From positions 11,046 to 75,045 of the forward strand of contig JBBPYC010000025.1 in NCBI GenBank assembly GCA_038200275.1: 64,000 nt of DNA. Reading direction: 5' to 3'. Made by a program: the position numbers and the translations under genes. How positions within the stretch are numbered: position 1 is the first letter of the stretch; each line of letters opens with the position of its first letter. Below are positions 35,901 to 44,157 of the stretch, piece after piece. The notes beneath the pieces are model-generated. The model worked only from the letters and a program-made list of their open reading frames with translations. It was not told the origin of the DNA and made no database searches. The DNA comes from JBBPYC01 sp038200275. Lineage in GTDB: Bacteria > Pseudomonadota > Gammaproteobacteria > Burkholderiales > Burkholderiaceae_C.

Positions 35901-36327
35901 GCAGGCGGGTTCGCGCTTGCGCGAGCGGATCTGTCTGGAAATCACCGAGACCGCCGCTGTGACCAACATGATCGACGCAATGCTGTTCATCGAGCAGGCG
36001 CGTGCGTTGGGCGTGCGCATCGCGCTCGACGACTTCGGCGCAGGCGCGTCGTCGTTCAGCTATCTGAAGAACCTGACCGTGGACTTGCTCAAGATCGACG
36101 GCCAGTACATCCAGAATCTGCTCGACAACGGGCTGGACGACGCGGCCGTGCGTTGCTTTGTCGATGTGGCGCGCGTGCTGGGTGTGCCCACCGTAGCCGA
36201 GTTCGTTGACCGGCCCGAACTGCTGCAACGCGTGCGCGAGATCGGCATCGACTATGCGCAAGGCTTCTTGCTGCATCGCCCGGAACCGCTGCGCAACTTG
36301 GCGATGCGGCAACCGGTGGGTGGTTGA
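32965..36327 (+). CDS. GAF-PAS(4)-GGDEF-EAL cyclic-di-GMP protein
   Basis: A 1120-residue cytoplasmic-looking signalling protein with no membrane segment. An N-terminal GAF domain (about 20-165) precedes four PAS/PAC units (about 175-290, 300-425, 430-555, 560-690), then GGDEF and EAL domains. The cyclase motif is intact (GGDEF at 768-772), and the inhibitory I-site RASD sits five residues before it (759-762). The EAL signature reads EVL at 901-903, a variant found in active phosphodiesterases; NLSGQS, EITET and DDFGAG are present. Both synthesis and breakdown of c-di-GMP are possible. The start is TTG at 32965, since the first ATG would cut into the GAF domain. Confidence 0.93.
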   Translation: MLSASPTDTAEAERLRALSALQVLDSPPEHMFDALVQTAATICAAPIALLTLVDADRQWFKASAGWPLAAETPRKISFCTHTIEHAGDLLEVPDTWLDPRFSDNPLVVGELDVRFYAGAVLQLDNGQRIGTLCLLDRRVRQLDPAQRQALRLLADIAAQALQDRSTNAVSAASRVRFQAMLDGFPLGVFEADGEGICRYVNDRCIALLGGTRQQRVGAHWTDGLHEGDQARVLTEWQRSTRASGEFDGQFRVNGSSGLRHLRARGALLHDVQGRPDGYVGSVQDVTERVQVVQELAAERQRLAYIIEGAATGTWEINVQTDAVRCNEQWAAMIGLTLAELGPPTLQTWVDYTHPDDVARARAELVRHFRGESERFECGFRMRHRDGQWVSVLSRGRVLTRTSDGKAEWMFGTHVDVTQLRQQQDALVKSEALLNRASDAAGIGVWELDLITSRVTWSKQARRIHGVSESYEPTMLEGIDYYEPDARPVVQAAIEQAIASGESCDFELPFIQAGGQRIYVRVIGRVEYNADGKAARLLGTIQDVTRLHRLGAELAEQHELMRVTLKSIGDAVITTDRSGCVSWLNPVAERLTGWPATDAVGRPAMQVLQIVDGETRLPALDPIARCLEQGVVTGLASHTVLLSRDGQEFGIEDSAAPIRNEQGELMGVVLVFRDVTEQRRMNGEMNYRATHDALTGLVNRVEFEARLHRVLDNSLSERPDAHSLLFIDLDQFKIVNDACGHSVGDQLLQQVSALLRETVRASDTLARLGGDEFGVILEDCAPEQAQRVAQQICERMNDFRFAHEGRRFRIGTSIGLVPLDARLGTTAAIMQAADSACYAAKEAGRNRVHAWLDTDHAIRARSGDMQWATRLEQALDEDHFVLFAQRIEALTDKNSGDALHFEVLLRLVQGDGELVLPGAFLPAAERFHLASRIDRWVLRNAIAELAALPDLERIGTISINLSGQSVGDRAFHGHAIEALMQAGSRLRERICLEITETAAVTNMIDAMLFIEQARALGVRIALDDFGAGASSFSYLKNLTVDLLKIDGQYIQNLLDNGLDDAAVRCFVDVARVLGVPTVAEFVDRPELLQRVREIGIDYAQGFLLHRPEPLRNLAMRQPVGG

Positions 36328-36460
36328 AACCGATCGTCAGCCGGCGGTAAAGCCTGTCGTCTGACGCGGACCCACAGGCGTTGTTCGCGTTTGCGGGCCG
36401 GTTGCAGTGGGTCCCATGAGTCATCCCCGCCGTGTCTTGCGCGTTTTCATGAGCTGCCCA

Positions 36461-37963
36461 ATGAACGTTTTTGCCGAACATTCATGCCGCGCGCTGGTAG
36501 CCGCTGTGGCCCTGCTGGCGACTGGCTGCAGCGCGGTGTCTGCGAAACCGGCATCCCCGCCTGCGCGCTGGTCAGGCGTTGCCGCATCGCCTGCACCCGC
36601 TGCCGCAGTGCCCAGCGGTGCACGGCCCCATGTCCCGGACAGCGCGTTGCCAGCCACCGCCCGGGCCCAGATCGACGCAATGACGATCACGCGCGTGCCG
36701 ATGCTCGATCTGGTGCGCGAGATGGCCCAGCTACGCAAGGGCGCCAACGACTTGCCGAACGACAGCGACGCGAAGCAGGCCGCGCGCAAGGCCTACCAAC
36801 AGGCCATGAACCAGCTCGAACAAGAGGGCGCCACCCGCCACCTGCTGCGTGCGCTGTATTCGCCGAATCGGCTGCAGCAGCAGATGACCTGGTTTTGGCT
36901 GAACCACTTCAGCGTGCACGACCGCAAAGCCGATCTGCGCGCGATGGTTGGCGACTATGAGGACAGCGCGTTGCGGCCGCACGCGCTGGGCCGCTTCCGC
37001 GATCTGCTCGGCGCGGTCGCGCACCATCCGGCCATGCTGCGTTACCTGGACAACGCGCAGAACGTCGCGAACAAGATCAACGAGAACTACGCGCGCGAAC
37101 TGATGGAGCTGCACACGCTGGGCGTGGATGCAGGCTACAGCCAGCGCGACGTGCAGGAACTGGCACGCGTGCTGACCGGCGTCGGTATCGCGCGCGACGG
37201 TGCCGAACCCAAACTGCCACCGAACTTGCGGCCGTACCACGTGCAACGTGGCCTGTTCGCATTCGACCCGCGCCGGCACGACTTCGGCGCCAAACAGTTC
37301 CTCGGTGAGCCGATTCGCGCGCAAGGTCTGGCCGAGCTCGACGAGGCACTGGACCGGCTGGCGCGGCGCCCCGCCACCGCGCGTTTCATCAGCAAAAAAC
37401 TCGCGGTCTGGTGGCTGGCCGACGAGCCGCCTGCATCGCTGATTGACCGCATGGCGCAGACCTTTCAGCGCACGGACGGCGACATCGCGCAAGTCCTGCA
37501 GACGATGTTCGGCGCGCCCGAATATCACGCCGCGGCTGGCAACAAGTTCAAGGATCCGATGCGCTATGTCACCTCGGCTCTGCAGCTCATGCAGGGCGAC
37601 CCGGTGATCGTGAACATGACGCCGGTGCTGAACGCGTTGAACCGCATGGGCGAGCCGCTCTACGGCCGGCAGACGCCCGACGGCTATCCGATCGACGGTG
37701 CGTCCTGGGCCAGCGCGGGGCAGATGGCGACACGGTTCGAGATCGCCAAGGCGATCGGCACCGGCCAGATGCCGTTGTTCGATGCGCAGGGCACGCCGCC
37801 GCAGGATCGACACCGCGTGGTGCCCAACATCGATGACGCCAGGTTCCAACGCGACATCGCGCCGAAGCTGAGCGCCGCAACCCGCGCTGCGCTGGCTCAG
37901 GCCAAAGGGCCGCAGGAATGGAACACGTTCCTGCTGTCGTCGCCTGAGTTCATGAAGCAGTAA
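36461..37963 (+). CDS. DUF1800 family lipoprotein
   Basis: About 500 residues of the DUF1800 family, function unknown. From the ATG at 36461 the protein has a lipoprotein signal: basic start, hydrophobic core ALVAAVALLA and lipobox LATGC with Cys at about residue 23. In-frame ATGs at 36407 and 36449 are alternatives. Family segments include MTWFWLNHFSVHDRKADL, NENYARELMELHTLGVD and FISKKLAVWWLADEP. It is followed by a DUF1501 gene 45 bp later; these two families are regularly paired in genomes, suggesting a joint extracytoplasmic role. Confidence 0.88.
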   Translation: MNVFAEHSCRALVAAVALLATGCSAVSAKPASPPARWSGVAASPAPAAAVPSGARPHVPDSALPATARAQIDAMTITRVPMLDLVREMAQLRKGANDLPNDSDAKQAARKAYQQAMNQLEQEGATRHLLRALYSPNRLQQQMTWFWLNHFSVHDRKADLRAMVGDYEDSALRPHALGRFRDLLGAVAHHPAMLRYLDNAQNVANKINENYARELMELHTLGVDAGYSQRDVQELARVLTGVGIARDGAEPKLPPNLRPYHVQRGLFAFDPRRHDFGAKQFLGEPIRAQGLAELDEALDRLARRPATARFISKKLAVWWLADEPPASLIDRMAQTFQRTDGDIAQVLQTMFGAPEYHAAAGNKFKDPMRYVTSALQLMQGDPVIVNMTPVLNALNRMGEPLYGRQTPDGYPIDGASWASAGQMATRFEIAKAIGTGQMPLFDAQGTPPQDRHRVVPNIDDARFQRDIAPKLSAATRAALAQAKGPQEWNTFLLSSPEFMKQ

Positions 37964-38008
37964 TTGGTGCTGGCGGCGACTGCTCACATTCTTTTATCGG
38001 ATTTCCAG

Positions 38009-39205
38009 ATGAAACGCCGTCTGCTCGTTCAATCGCTCGCTGCCGCGCCGCTGATGCACAGTGCAGGGCAACTTTGGGCTGCGCCCGCTGCGGGCTCCAA
38101 GCTGCTCTTCGTGTTCTTGCGCGGCGCCTATGACGCCTGCAACCTGCTGGTGCCGACCTCAAGCAGTTTTTATTACGAGTCGCGGCCCGACATTGCGATC
38201 GCCAAAGCAGGCAGCGATGCGGGCCGCGACGCTGCACTGGCCATCGACGCCGATTGGGGCCTGCACCCCGCGTTGCGCCAATCGATCCATCCCATGTTCC
38301 AGCGCGGCGAGGTGGCGTTCATCCCGTTCGCGGGCACCGATGACGCCTCGCGCAGCCATTTCGAAACACAGAACAGCATCGAACTCGGCCAGCCGCTGCA
38401 GGGCACGCGCGACTTTCGCTCCGGCTTCATGAACCGGCTGGCTGGGGTGGTGGGGGGTGCGCGGCCGATGGCGTTCACCGCGCAACTGCCGCTGGCTCTG
38501 CAGGGCGAGGTGCAGGTGGCCAATACCGCGCTGAACCGGCTGGCCACCAGGGCCGCGCTCGACCCGCGCCAGAGCAGCATCATCGCGTCGATGTATCAGG
38601 GCACCGCGTTGGGCAGCCGAGTCGATGATGGTTTCCGCGTGCAGCACGAAGTGCTGCGCGAGACCGCGAAAGAAATGGACGCCGCCAGCCGCGACGCGAT
38701 CTCTGCCAAGGGTTTCGGGGGCCAAGCGCGCCGCATCGCGCGGCTCATGAAAGACGACCAATACAACCTCGGCTTCGTCGACATCGGCGGCTGGGACACG
38801 CATGTGAACCAGGGCGGCGCGCAGGGCTATCTGGCGAATCGGCTGGATGAACTGGGCCAGGGTTTGGCGGCTTATGCGCAGGAAATGGGCGCTGCCTGGA
38901 AGCAGACCACGGTGGTCGTGATCAGCGAATTCGGCCGCACGTTCCGCCAAAACGGCAACCGGGGCACCGACCACGGCCACGGCACCGTCTACTGGGTGCT
39001 TGGCGGCGGTGTGAAGGGGGGTCGAGTGGCCGGCGAGCAGGTGCGGGTGGAATCGGCCACGCTGTTTCAGGACCGCGATTTTCCAGTGAAGAATGAATAC
39101 CGCGCGGTGCTTGGCGGATTGTTCGCGCGCCAGTTCGGCTTGCGGCCCGCGCACCTCGACAAGGTGTTTGCGGGCGTGGCGCCGCGCGACTTGAAGCTGG
39201 TGTGA
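38009..39205 (+). CDS. DUF1501 family protein with Tat-like signal
   Basis: A 398-residue DUF1501 protein. The N-terminus MKRRLLVQSLAAAPL has a twin-arginine pair followed by a short hydrophobic stretch and cleavage near LWAAP, suggesting Tat export. DUF1501 proteins have a sulfatase/alkaline-phosphatase-like fold; VISEFGRTFRQNGNRGTDHG is the most conserved segment and holds candidate metal-binding Asp and His residues. It forms a two-gene unit with the DUF1800 lipoprotein. Enzymatic activity is not established. Confidence 0.88.
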   Translation: MKRRLLVQSLAAAPLMHSAGQLWAAPAAGSKLLFVFLRGAYDACNLLVPTSSSFYYESRPDIAIAKAGSDAGRDAALAIDADWGLHPALRQSIHPMFQRGEVAFIPFAGTDDASRSHFETQNSIELGQPLQGTRDFRSGFMNRLAGVVGGARPMAFTAQLPLALQGEVQVANTALNRLATRAALDPRQSSIIASMYQGTALGSRVDDGFRVQHEVLRETAKEMDAASRDAISAKGFGGQARRIARLMKDDQYNLGFVDIGGWDTHVNQGGAQGYLANRLDELGQGLAAYAQEMGAAWKQTTVVVISEFGRTFRQNGNRGTDHGHGTVYWVLGGGVKGGRVAGEQVRVESATLFQDRDFPVKNEYRAVLGGLFARQFGLRPAHLDKVFAGVAPRDLKLV

Positions 39206-39275
39206 ATCCCGTGGTTCATTCGCGCTCGATGCCTGCGCGTGCGTTTTGCTGCGCCCGATCGAACGGAGGTGCAAG

Positions 39276-39785
39276 GTGAACCGCAAAGTAGCCCCAGCGA
39301 CGGTGCAAGTCTGCCCGTGCGGTCGGCTTGGCGCACGCAGTCAACCGCTCGGCTTCGCTGTGTGCTGTGGGCGTTTCCTGGACCACTTCGACACCACGCC
39401 TGCACCCGATCCCGAATCGCTGATGCGCTCGCGCTACAGCGCGTTCGTGCTGGAACGCGCCGACTATCTGCGCGCCACCTGGCACCTGAGCACGCGGCCG
39501 GCCGATGATTTGCGCTTCGACCCCGGCACGCGCTGGCTCGGGCTCGACGTGCGGTCGCACCGCGTCACTGGCAGCGACCGTGCCGAGGTCGAATTCATTG
39601 CGCGCTATCGCGCCGCAGGCCGTGCGGTGCGGATCGCCGAACGCAGCCGGTTCGTGCGGGAAGACGCGCGGTGGTTCTACGTCGACGGCGATGATTTGTC
39701 TATGGCGGCGGCCGGCGCCGTGTCTACAGCGTCGTCCTCGACGTCCACCGACCCTAACGCGGCCGCCGCCAACCGGCGTGCGTGA
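39276..39785 (+). CDS. YchJ/UPF0225 family protein
   Basis: This 169-residue protein matches the YchJ family: an N-terminal cysteine motif CPCG, then CCG in AVCCGRFLD, and LMRSRYSAFVLERADYLRATW. The cysteines probably bind zinc as in SEC-C type motifs. The GTG at 39276 is chosen because GGAGG lies six bases upstream; the frame extends upstream without homology. The C-terminal 25 residues are low-complexity (Ala, Ser, Thr) and are encoded by DNA that overlaps the 3' end of the opposing DUF2239 gene by 109 bp. Confidence 0.85.
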   Translation: MNRKVAPATVQVCPCGRLGARSQPLGFAVCCGRFLDHFDTTPAPDPESLMRSRYSAFVLERADYLRATWHLSTRPADDLRFDPGTRWLGLDVRSHRVTGSDRAEVEFIARYRAAGRAVRIAERSRFVREDARWFYVDGDDLSMAAAGAVSTASSSTSTDPNAAAANRRA

Positions 39786-40330
39786 TCGCGCAGGTCGGCG
39801 GGCCACGGCTCGGTACGCGCCGCAAACGTCGCCCCGTCGCCCGCATACAGCGCGCGGGCGGCCTCCTCATAGCCCGGTGCATCACCGAGCATCGTCAGCA
39901 TGAAGCGGTCCGCGGCCATCTGCGCCTGCCGCGCCGCATCGCGCCCGCGATTGGCGATGCGCGCTGCGTCCACCAGCTTGCGCAGCGTGACCGAGGCGCC
40001 GCCCGGTTGGCTGGCAAGCCATTCCCAATGTCGCGGCAGCAACGTGACTTCCCGCCCGACCACGCCGAGCTTGGGCCGCCCGGCTGCGCGCGGTGCGGCG
40101 GGGTCATCGTTTGGCCCAGAAGTGGCTGTCGGTGTGGGTAGGAAGCGCGCCGCCACGTCTGCCTCGCTGCCGCGCAGATCGAACTCGACCATGCGGCCGG
40201 TGGCGTCATCGAACGTAAGCACGGTGGCGCCCGGGTCGGCCTCAAGCGTGCGTTTGACGACCCGCGCGACTTCGGCAGGTGCGCCCGATGCAAGGAAGCG
40301 GTGGTGGGTAAAGGCAGTGCAAGTGGTCAT
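39677..40330 (-). CDS. DUF2239 family protein
   Basis: A 217-residue protein of the DUF2239 family, unknown function. Family-like segments are TVLTFDDATGRMVEFDLRG near the N-terminus, GVVGREVTLLPRHWEWL in the middle, and the helical DRFMLTMLGDAPGYEEAARAL. No signal peptide. The ATG at 40330 is followed upstream by an AT-rich promoter-like region with an inverted repeat. Its last 36 codons overlap the YchJ gene tail to tail, an arrangement where one of the two C-termini may have extended after loss of a stop codon. Confidence 0.82.
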   Translation of the reverse strand: MTTCTAFTHHRFLASGAPAEVARVVKRTLEADPGATVLTFDDATGRMVEFDLRGSEADVAARFLPTPTATSGPNDDPAAPRAAGRPKLGVVGREVTLLPRHWEWLASQPGGASVTLRKLVDAARIANRGRDAARQAQMAADRFMLTMLGDAPGYEEAARALYAGDGATFAARTEPWPADLRDHARRLAAAALGSVDVEDDAVDTAPAAAIDKSSPST

Positions 40331-40368
40331 GGCAGCGAGAGCAAATAGTCGAGCTGTATATATTAGCC

Positions 40369-40384
40369 GGATAAAATACTATCC
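40369..40384. promoter_or_regulatory. inverted repeat upstream of DUF2239 gene
   Basis: GGATA and TATCC flank AAATAC about 39 bp upstream of the DUF2239 start codon, within an AT-rich segment (40345-40392) in otherwise GC-rich DNA. It could be an operator or overlap the promoter of the minus-strand gene. Confidence 0.3.
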
Positions 40385-40540
40385 ATAATTTACCAGGGTG
40401 AAACAAGTGCGGCCTTACGAGAGACACGCGACCCGTTCAAACCGCGTTGCATGGGACTAGGAACGATGGCTTGCTCCCCTGTCACGCTGGATTCTTCCAA
40501 TCAAAAACCCAGTATCCGCACGTGCTCAAATGCTGTCTAG

Positions 40541-40555
40541 CTATGAAAATAGTAG
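40541..40555. repeat. 15-bp repeat copy 2
   Basis: This is the second exact copy of CTATGAAAATAGTAG, located 50 bp upstream of the HAD phosphatase start. It is intergenic and in the same orientation as the copy overlapping the thiolase stop at 30336. Confidence 0.45.
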
Positions 40556-40604
40556 TAACCCAGCATTTCGATTTCTCTTGGGCTGCATCCCGCCCGCCAG
40601 CTTT

Positions 40605-41300
40605 ATGACCGCCATACCCACCCTCCCTTTCCAAGCCGTGCTGTTCGACTGCGACGGCGTGCTCGTCGACAGTGAAACCATCACGAACAGCGTGTTGCGT
40701 GACATGCTCGAAGAGCTCGGCTGGTCGATGACGCTGCCCGAGAGCATGGTGCGATTCGTCGGCAAGGCGGTGCGGGACCAGAGCGCGTTGATTGAAGCGC
40801 ACACGGGCAAGCCGTTTTCCGAAAGTTGGCTGGCTGCGTTCTGGCAACGGCGCAACGCCGCGCTGGAGACCTCCCTGCTGATCATCCCCGGCGCACTGGA
40901 GGCGGTGGCCGAATTGCACGATCGGCTCGATGGGCGCATCGCGTGTGCATCCGGCGCAGACCGCGGCAAGGTCGAATTGCAACTGCGCAAAGTGGGCCTG
41001 CTGCGCTACTTTGAAGCGCGCATCTTCAGCGGCCACGAGACACCGCGCAACAAGCCGCACCCGGACGTGTACCTGGCCGCTGCGGCAGCACTCGGCATCG
41101 ATCCGGCGCACTGCGCCGTGGTGGAGGACACGGCAACTGGTGCCGCCGCCGGGCTGGCCGCCGGCGCGACGGTGTTCGGCTACTGCCCCGGCGGCTTGGG
41201 TCACGACAGCGCCGCCGCGTTGCGTGCAGCCGGCGTGCAACACCTGTTGGGTGACATGCAGGCGTTGCCGAGCCGGCTGGCAGGCATAACCATTGGTTGA
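40605..41300 (+). CDS. HAD-superfamily phosphatase (phosphoglycolate-phosphatase/beta-phosphoglucomutase-like)
   Basis: A 231-residue HAD subfamily IA hydrolase. Motif I is LFDCDGVLVDSE, motif II the Ser in ACASGADRG, and motifs III/IV are KPHPDVYL and VVEDTATGAAAG. The four-helix cap between motifs I and II indicates a small phosphorylated metabolite substrate, such as a sugar phosphate. The ATG at 40605 begins just before the HAD core; upstream codons read as an intergenic repeat. It converges with an MFS transporter gene. Confidence 0.9.
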   Translation: MTAIPTLPFQAVLFDCDGVLVDSETITNSVLRDMLEELGWSMTLPESMVRFVGKAVRDQSALIEAHTGKPFSESWLAAFWQRRNAALETSLLIIPGALEAVAELHDRLDGRIACASGADRGKVELQLRKVGLLRYFEARIFSGHETPRNKPHPDVYLAAAAALGIDPAHCAVVEDTATGAAAGLAAGATVFGYCPGGLGHDSAAALRAAGVQHLLGDMQALPSRLAGITIG

Positions 41301-41497
41301 GTTGCGAGACGCTGCGCTGTGCCGGACACTGGATCGACAGGCACCGTTCGGCATCGTGCGGCCAGCCTGTTGCATCCCGAGAGCACGCCGATCGCAATCC
41401 CGCAAGGCCTGCCTCGCGCCGCTGCGAGCAGATGAGGTTGCACTTGTGTGATCGGTCAGGCTTGAACAGCCGCCAATTGGGCATCAACGACCACGCC

Positions 41498-42688
41498 TCA
41501 GTCACCAGTTGTTATCGGAACCCGCGCCGCGAACCGCCGCTGCAACGCGATCGATGCGCCAAGCAGCGCAACCGCCAGCACCAGCGCCAGCGCCACCGTC
41601 GCCTCATGCCCCCACCAGCCGATCGACAGCGCAAACGCGATCGGCGCTGCGGCCGACAGCATGAAAGCCGGCTTCAAAATCCCTCCGACGATGCGACCGT
41701 AGCTGCCAGCATCGAACAGCAGCAACGGCATCGCGCCGCGCGTGACGGTCGCAATCCCGTTGCCGGTGCCGTAGAAGAACGCGAACACCCCCGCGCCGAT
41801 CAGCGTGCTGCCAGCCAGCAAATAAAGCACGAAGCAGCCGCACAACAGCGACGCCGGCACCAGGTTCAACTTCACTACGTCGATGCGCCAGCCCCAGGCC
41901 ACCACCCAGGCGCGGCCTGAGAACTGACCCACGCCGAACACAGAAGCCAGTGCGACGGCTGTGGCTGCGTCCCAATCGGCGCCGCGCAGCAATTCGATGA
42001 AGTGCGCCGCCAGCCCGATCTGCATGAACATCACGGCCGCTGCAATGAAGCCGAACAGCCACTTGTCGGCATCCCAATGGATCGATGCGGTGTCGGCAAC
42101 CTGCCCTGCAAGTGGCCGCGGTGGCGTCTGCAACGGACCGTCCGCAACCCGCGCAGGAATTGCAAGATGCAACGCCGACGTGAGCAACAGCAGCGCCGCA
42201 TACACCCACAACGCGCCGCGCCAGCCGATGTGCTGCATCAGAAACTGGCCAAGCGGCCAGAACGCAGTCGACGCGAAGCCGCCAAACAACGTGAGCTGCG
42301 ACATCGCGCGCTTGGACGATGCGCCGCCCAAATGCGCCAGCGTCGCAAACGCCGCGTCGTACAACGCGAGCCGCATGCCGCAACCCAGCAGCAGCCAGCC
42401 CAAAAAATATTGCACCACGCCGTGTGTTGTCGCCAGCACCGCGCAGCCCGCCGCGCCGCACCAGCAGCCCGCCATCATCGCGCGGCGCCCGCCGTGCCGA
42501 TTGATCCAGCCGCCGACGATGCCTGAAGTCAACCCCATCACCACCAGCGCGAGCGAAAACCCACCCTGCACGAAAGCCGACCGCCAGCCGAACTCTGCGC
42601 CGATCGCCTGCCCGAACACCCCGATCAGGTAGTGCATCGCGCCCCAGCCGACGAGCTGCGAAATGCCCAGACAGACGATCAGCCGCAC
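41498..42688 (-). CDS. MFS transporter
   Basis: A 396-residue major facilitator with about twelve transmembrane segments starting right at the N-terminus (LIVCLGISQLVGWGAMHYL). The loop GGWINRHGGRRAMMAG after helix 2 is the typical MFS motif A region. Start is GTG at 42688. The first helix pattern is similar to MFS proteins often annotated only as 'MFS transporter' in Burkholderiales. The substrate is unknown. It lies 75 bp after a small hypothetical gene on the same strand. Confidence 0.9.
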   Translation of the reverse strand: MRLIVCLGISQLVGWGAMHYLIGVFGQAIGAEFGWRSAFVQGGFSLALVVMGLTSGIVGGWINRHGGRRAMMAGCWCGAAGCAVLATTHGVVQYFLGWLLLGCGMRLALYDAAFATLAHLGGASSKRAMSQLTLFGGFASTAFWPLGQFLMQHIGWRGALWVYAALLLLTSALHLAIPARVADGPLQTPPRPLAGQVADTASIHWDADKWLFGFIAAAVMFMQIGLAAHFIELLRGADWDAATAVALASVFGVGQFSGRAWVVAWGWRIDVVKLNLVPASLLCGCFVLYLLAGSTLIGAGVFAFFYGTGNGIATVTRGAMPLLLFDAGSYGRIVGGILKPAFMLSAAAPIAFALSIGWWGHEATVALALVLAVALLGASIALQRRFAARVPITTGD

Positions 42689-42763
42689 ACCGATTGTCGG
42701 GGGTGCAGGCGCGTTGGGCGGGGCGGCGGATGCGGAGGCGGAGGACGACAGCGGCGCGGCTTT

Positions 42764-43045
42764 CTAGCTGTCGATGGATGTGAGCCGCACGGGTGCGTCG
42801 AGTTCCTCCGGCACCTCGTCATGAACGTCCGCGCCCGGGTCCGAGATCGGCCGCAGCTTGCTTGCGTGGCAGTAAAACGTCCAGCCTTCGAACGCGACGT
42901 CGTGGTAGGTGCCGGGCAGATAGCGCCAGTCCGGGGCCTCGTAAGCGGCCGAGACGACCTCGACGATGCGGCCGATCGCATCCTTCGCAGGCGCTTCGGC
43001 CAAGCAAGTCGAGTCGACGTAGCACAGGGTTCCGATGCGGATCAT
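42764..43045 (-). CDS. small hypothetical protein, 93 residues
   Basis: I do not recognise a named family. The 93-residue product is acidic, has two cysteines near positions 8 and 14 and one near 59, no signal peptide and no membrane segment. The sequence (DAIGRIVEVVSAAYEAPDW, GWTFYCHASKL) looks like a folded beta-rich domain. It is on the same strand as the MFS gene that follows and may be co-transcribed with it. Confidence 0.6.
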   Translation of the reverse strand: MIRIGTLCYVDSTCLAEAPAKDAIGRIVEVVSAAYEAPDWRYLPGTYHDVAFEGWTFYCHASKLRPISDPGADVHDEVPEELDAPVRLTSIDS

Positions 43046-43304
43046 GGGTGTTCTCTACAGTTGTCTACAACGGCCCAATGGCAGCTGTTTGATCGATTCT
43101 GGCGTGTGAGTTGCTGAGATGACAGCTGAGGGATTGAGCACTTTCGCTGCGGGAAGCAATCAGCGATCAACTGCGGTATGGTTTCGAAGCGCAACGACCA
43201 CTGCCTGTTGTTTGAATCCAGCACATAAGAAATCAGTTTGGCACTGTGAGGTGACAAGCGCAAAGCCGTCTGCCTACCCTTGCTTCGATAACTGTTGCCC
43301 CAAT

Positions 43305-44030
43305 TCACCGATGCTTGCCCGCACTGCGAAGCGCCGCACTTGCCTGTTGAATCACAGCGACTTCGTTGCAGGGGACTGACGCGAAATGCATTGTTCCGTC
43401 GGCTTCAAGGGCTATTTGCTGGAGTTCAATGTTCGTATCGGACGCGACTCCAATCCACCACTGGGCACCACCATATACAACGCCGTAGCACCGTCTGCCG
43501 CCAAACTTGTTGGCTGTGAACTGCGACACCATCGAGATGGTTCGACCAGTCTCATGGTGGACTACAGCACACCCAAAAATCGGATAACGTTCTGCTGTGC
43601 CAGCGTCTTGATGCATCAACATCTTACGTAGGCGCTCTTCGTGCGGACCAAGCGAAACTTCAGCAAACATGGGCAGCGAACTGACGCTCGCTCGAAAAAG
43701 CACGCTGAGATGAAACAGCTTGAATGATGCGTAGTCAACCTTGATCGTCTCCATTCGCCCTGGTCGCCACAGGTATGGAAGAGGCCGGTTCTTTATCCAG
43801 GCTAGGTAGAAAGGTTTTTCGAAGCATTCATTGAAATGCTGCTCACAATCCTCACAGAAGAGATGCTCTCGAGCGCCGATTTGCAAGGAACGCCAGCCTC
43901 GCGAGCCCTGACCGTTGATTCCCATCATCTGCCGCTTTGCGTTGTATAGCTCGGCGTAGAGAAACTCTGGAACGACGTGCGAATTTCTTAGTTCGCCGTC
44001 TCGCTGGCATAGCTGACATTTCTTCAGCAT
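43305..44030 (-). CDS. HNH-like zinc-finger protein of unknown function
   Basis: This 241-residue protein starts with an HNH/treble-clef type pattern: C5-x2-C8 in CQLCQRDG, then SHVVPEFLYAEL, then the second pair in LFCEDCEQHFNECFEKP. Proteins with C-x2-C, SHxxP and C-x2-CE occur widely as accessory genes; whether they are nucleases is unclear, and the full HNH catalytic triad cannot be confirmed here. Codon use is visibly more A/T-rich than neighbours, and the flanking 250 bp on one side holds no clear gene, so it looks like a recently acquired islet. No function can be assigned. Confidence 0.75.
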   Translation of the reverse strand: MLKKCQLCQRDGELRNSHVVPEFLYAELYNAKRQMMGINGQGSRGWRSLQIGAREHLFCEDCEQHFNECFEKPFYLAWIKNRPLPYLWRPGRMETIKVDYASFKLFHLSVLFRASVSSLPMFAEVSLGPHEERLRKMLMHQDAGTAERYPIFGCAVVHHETGRTISMVSQFTANKFGGRRCYGVVYGGAQWWIGVASDTNIELQQIALEADGTMHFASVPCNEVAVIQQASAALRSAGKHR

Positions 44031-44157
44031 AAAACCCCACTATCCAAGCTCTGTTGCTGGCGCGACCGATTGATTGCGATGGGAGCTTCAGAGTCACTCT
44101 CTACAAGCGATGTTGTAAGCCTTTCCCTGTCGGTCATATCCACAGCGCTGCACCTGT

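Noticed and set aside
43042..43308. 88-codon minus-strand frame whose GTG overlaps the stop of the HNH-like gene
   Set aside because: The GTGA overlap is tempting, but the product is Gln/Ser/Arg/Cys-rich without recognisable domain, and it also overlaps the start of the 93-residue hypothetical by a few bases. I cannot support it as a gene.
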